From contig CAJAES010000034.1 of the NCBI GenBank assembly GCA_903938815.1, positions 152,702-216,701 on the forward strand: a DNA stretch of 64,000 nt. The letters are read 5' to 3'. This DNA comes from an uncultured beta proteobacterium. GTDB lineage: Bacteria; Pseudomonadota; Gammaproteobacteria; Burkholderiales; Burkholderiaceae_C. Shown one piece after another: positions 63,979 through 64,000 of the stretch (the stretch's first letter is position 1; each line of letters opens with the position of its first letter). Below the pieces are notes generated by a model, which saw only the letters and a program-made list of their open reading frames with translations, was not told the DNA's origin and ran no database searches. Both the position numbers and the translations under genes were made by a program.

Positions 63979-64000
63979 ATGACCACCTCAACTATCGCAC
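63979..64000 (+). CDS. Start of a probable transposase gene, truncated by the window end
   Basis: Only seven codons are visible (MTTSTIA). AGGAG at 63967-63971 is 7 bases before the ATG. The context, a putative terminal repeat with short repeats upstream, suggests a transposase, but the residues alone cannot establish the family. Confidence 0.4.

Larger units (their letters stand above)
63861..64000 (+). mobile_element. Probable left end of an insertion sequence, cut by the window edge
   Basis: From 63861 the sequence GGTGATGTCCCAGGAAGTGG then TGTAAGTCT resembles the terminal inverted repeat style of IS256-family elements. It is followed by two near-direct repeats and, after AGGAG, an ATG at 63979. 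The other end lies outside the window, so the family is tentative and no target duplication can be checked. Confidence 0.45.

Noticed and set aside
63861..64000. Assignment of the right-edge element to the IS110 family with a bridge RNA in its leader
   Set aside because: The seven visible residues could fit several families, and the terminal-repeat-like sequence points rather to an IS256-type element; without the rest of the element neither bridge RNA nor IS110 can be supported.

Overview
The window looks like the chromosome of a high-GC betaproteobacterium of the order Burkholderiales, probably near Rubrivivax, Leptothrix, Ideonella or Methylibium. The indicators are a base composition of roughly 70% GC by eye, tripartite-tricarboxylate (Bug/TctC) binding proteins, a PEP-CTERM protein behind a sigma-54-type promoter, UbiA quinone synthesis, GTP-dependent PEP carboxykinase, OxyR, and many genes joined by 4-bp stop/start overlaps. 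I see no rRNA, tRNA or CRISPR array.

Layout. 1-8.9 kb: envelope proteins (SlyB-like, DUF3096, OmpA-like lipoprotein), a Bug solute-binding protein, glutamate dehydrogenase facing proC, ubiA, a secreted pectinacetylesterase-like hydrolase, prfC and dps. 8.9-20.8 kb: a PAS hybrid histidine kinase, then a convergent operon of a thioester alpha-2-macroglobulin (CLEQ) and pbpC (PBP1C), with oxyR upstream. 20.9-31.5 kb: a secreted beta-lactamase-fold hydrolase with N-terminal tandem repeats, recG facing queA-tgt, rlmJ facing a membrane Ser/Thr kinase with a DUF4384-like sensor, and an AbrB-type membrane protein. 31.5-43.6 kb: MOSC protein, pckG plus metallophosphoesterase, universal stress protein behind an FNR-like box, TetR regulator, YegD-type Hsp70, UPF0149 protein, mmsA plus an M28 peptidase, DUF3237, and a GGDEF cyclase. 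43.6-49.1 kb: PhoX-type phosphatase, a sulfonate/nitrate-type ABC importer, and a divergent SDR. 49.1-54.7 kb: one 1861-residue gene joining two alpha/beta-hydrolase domains, an undefined middle, a CHAT protease and a helical C-terminus. 54.8-64 kb: RlpA, two multiheme cytochromes c joined by a 60-bp tandem repeat, a PEP-CTERM protein, a DMT transporter, a Gre-family factor, a GST, Bug-gene wreckage, an FAD oxidoreductase, a Cys-rich copper protein, and what appears to be the left end of an insertion sequence at the right edge.

Most of the window is ordinary core and accessory metabolism. The best candidates for something undescribed are the double-hydrolase/CHAT protein (49107-54692), the duplicated Shine-Dalgarno/start-codon repeat between the cytochrome genes (56535-56655), and a three-hairpin RNA with an orphan intrinsic terminator upstream of mmsA (38427-38518). 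Next in interest are the 13-bp GTATAC repeats between rlmJ and the kinase, and the sigma-54 promoter of the PEP-CTERM gene.
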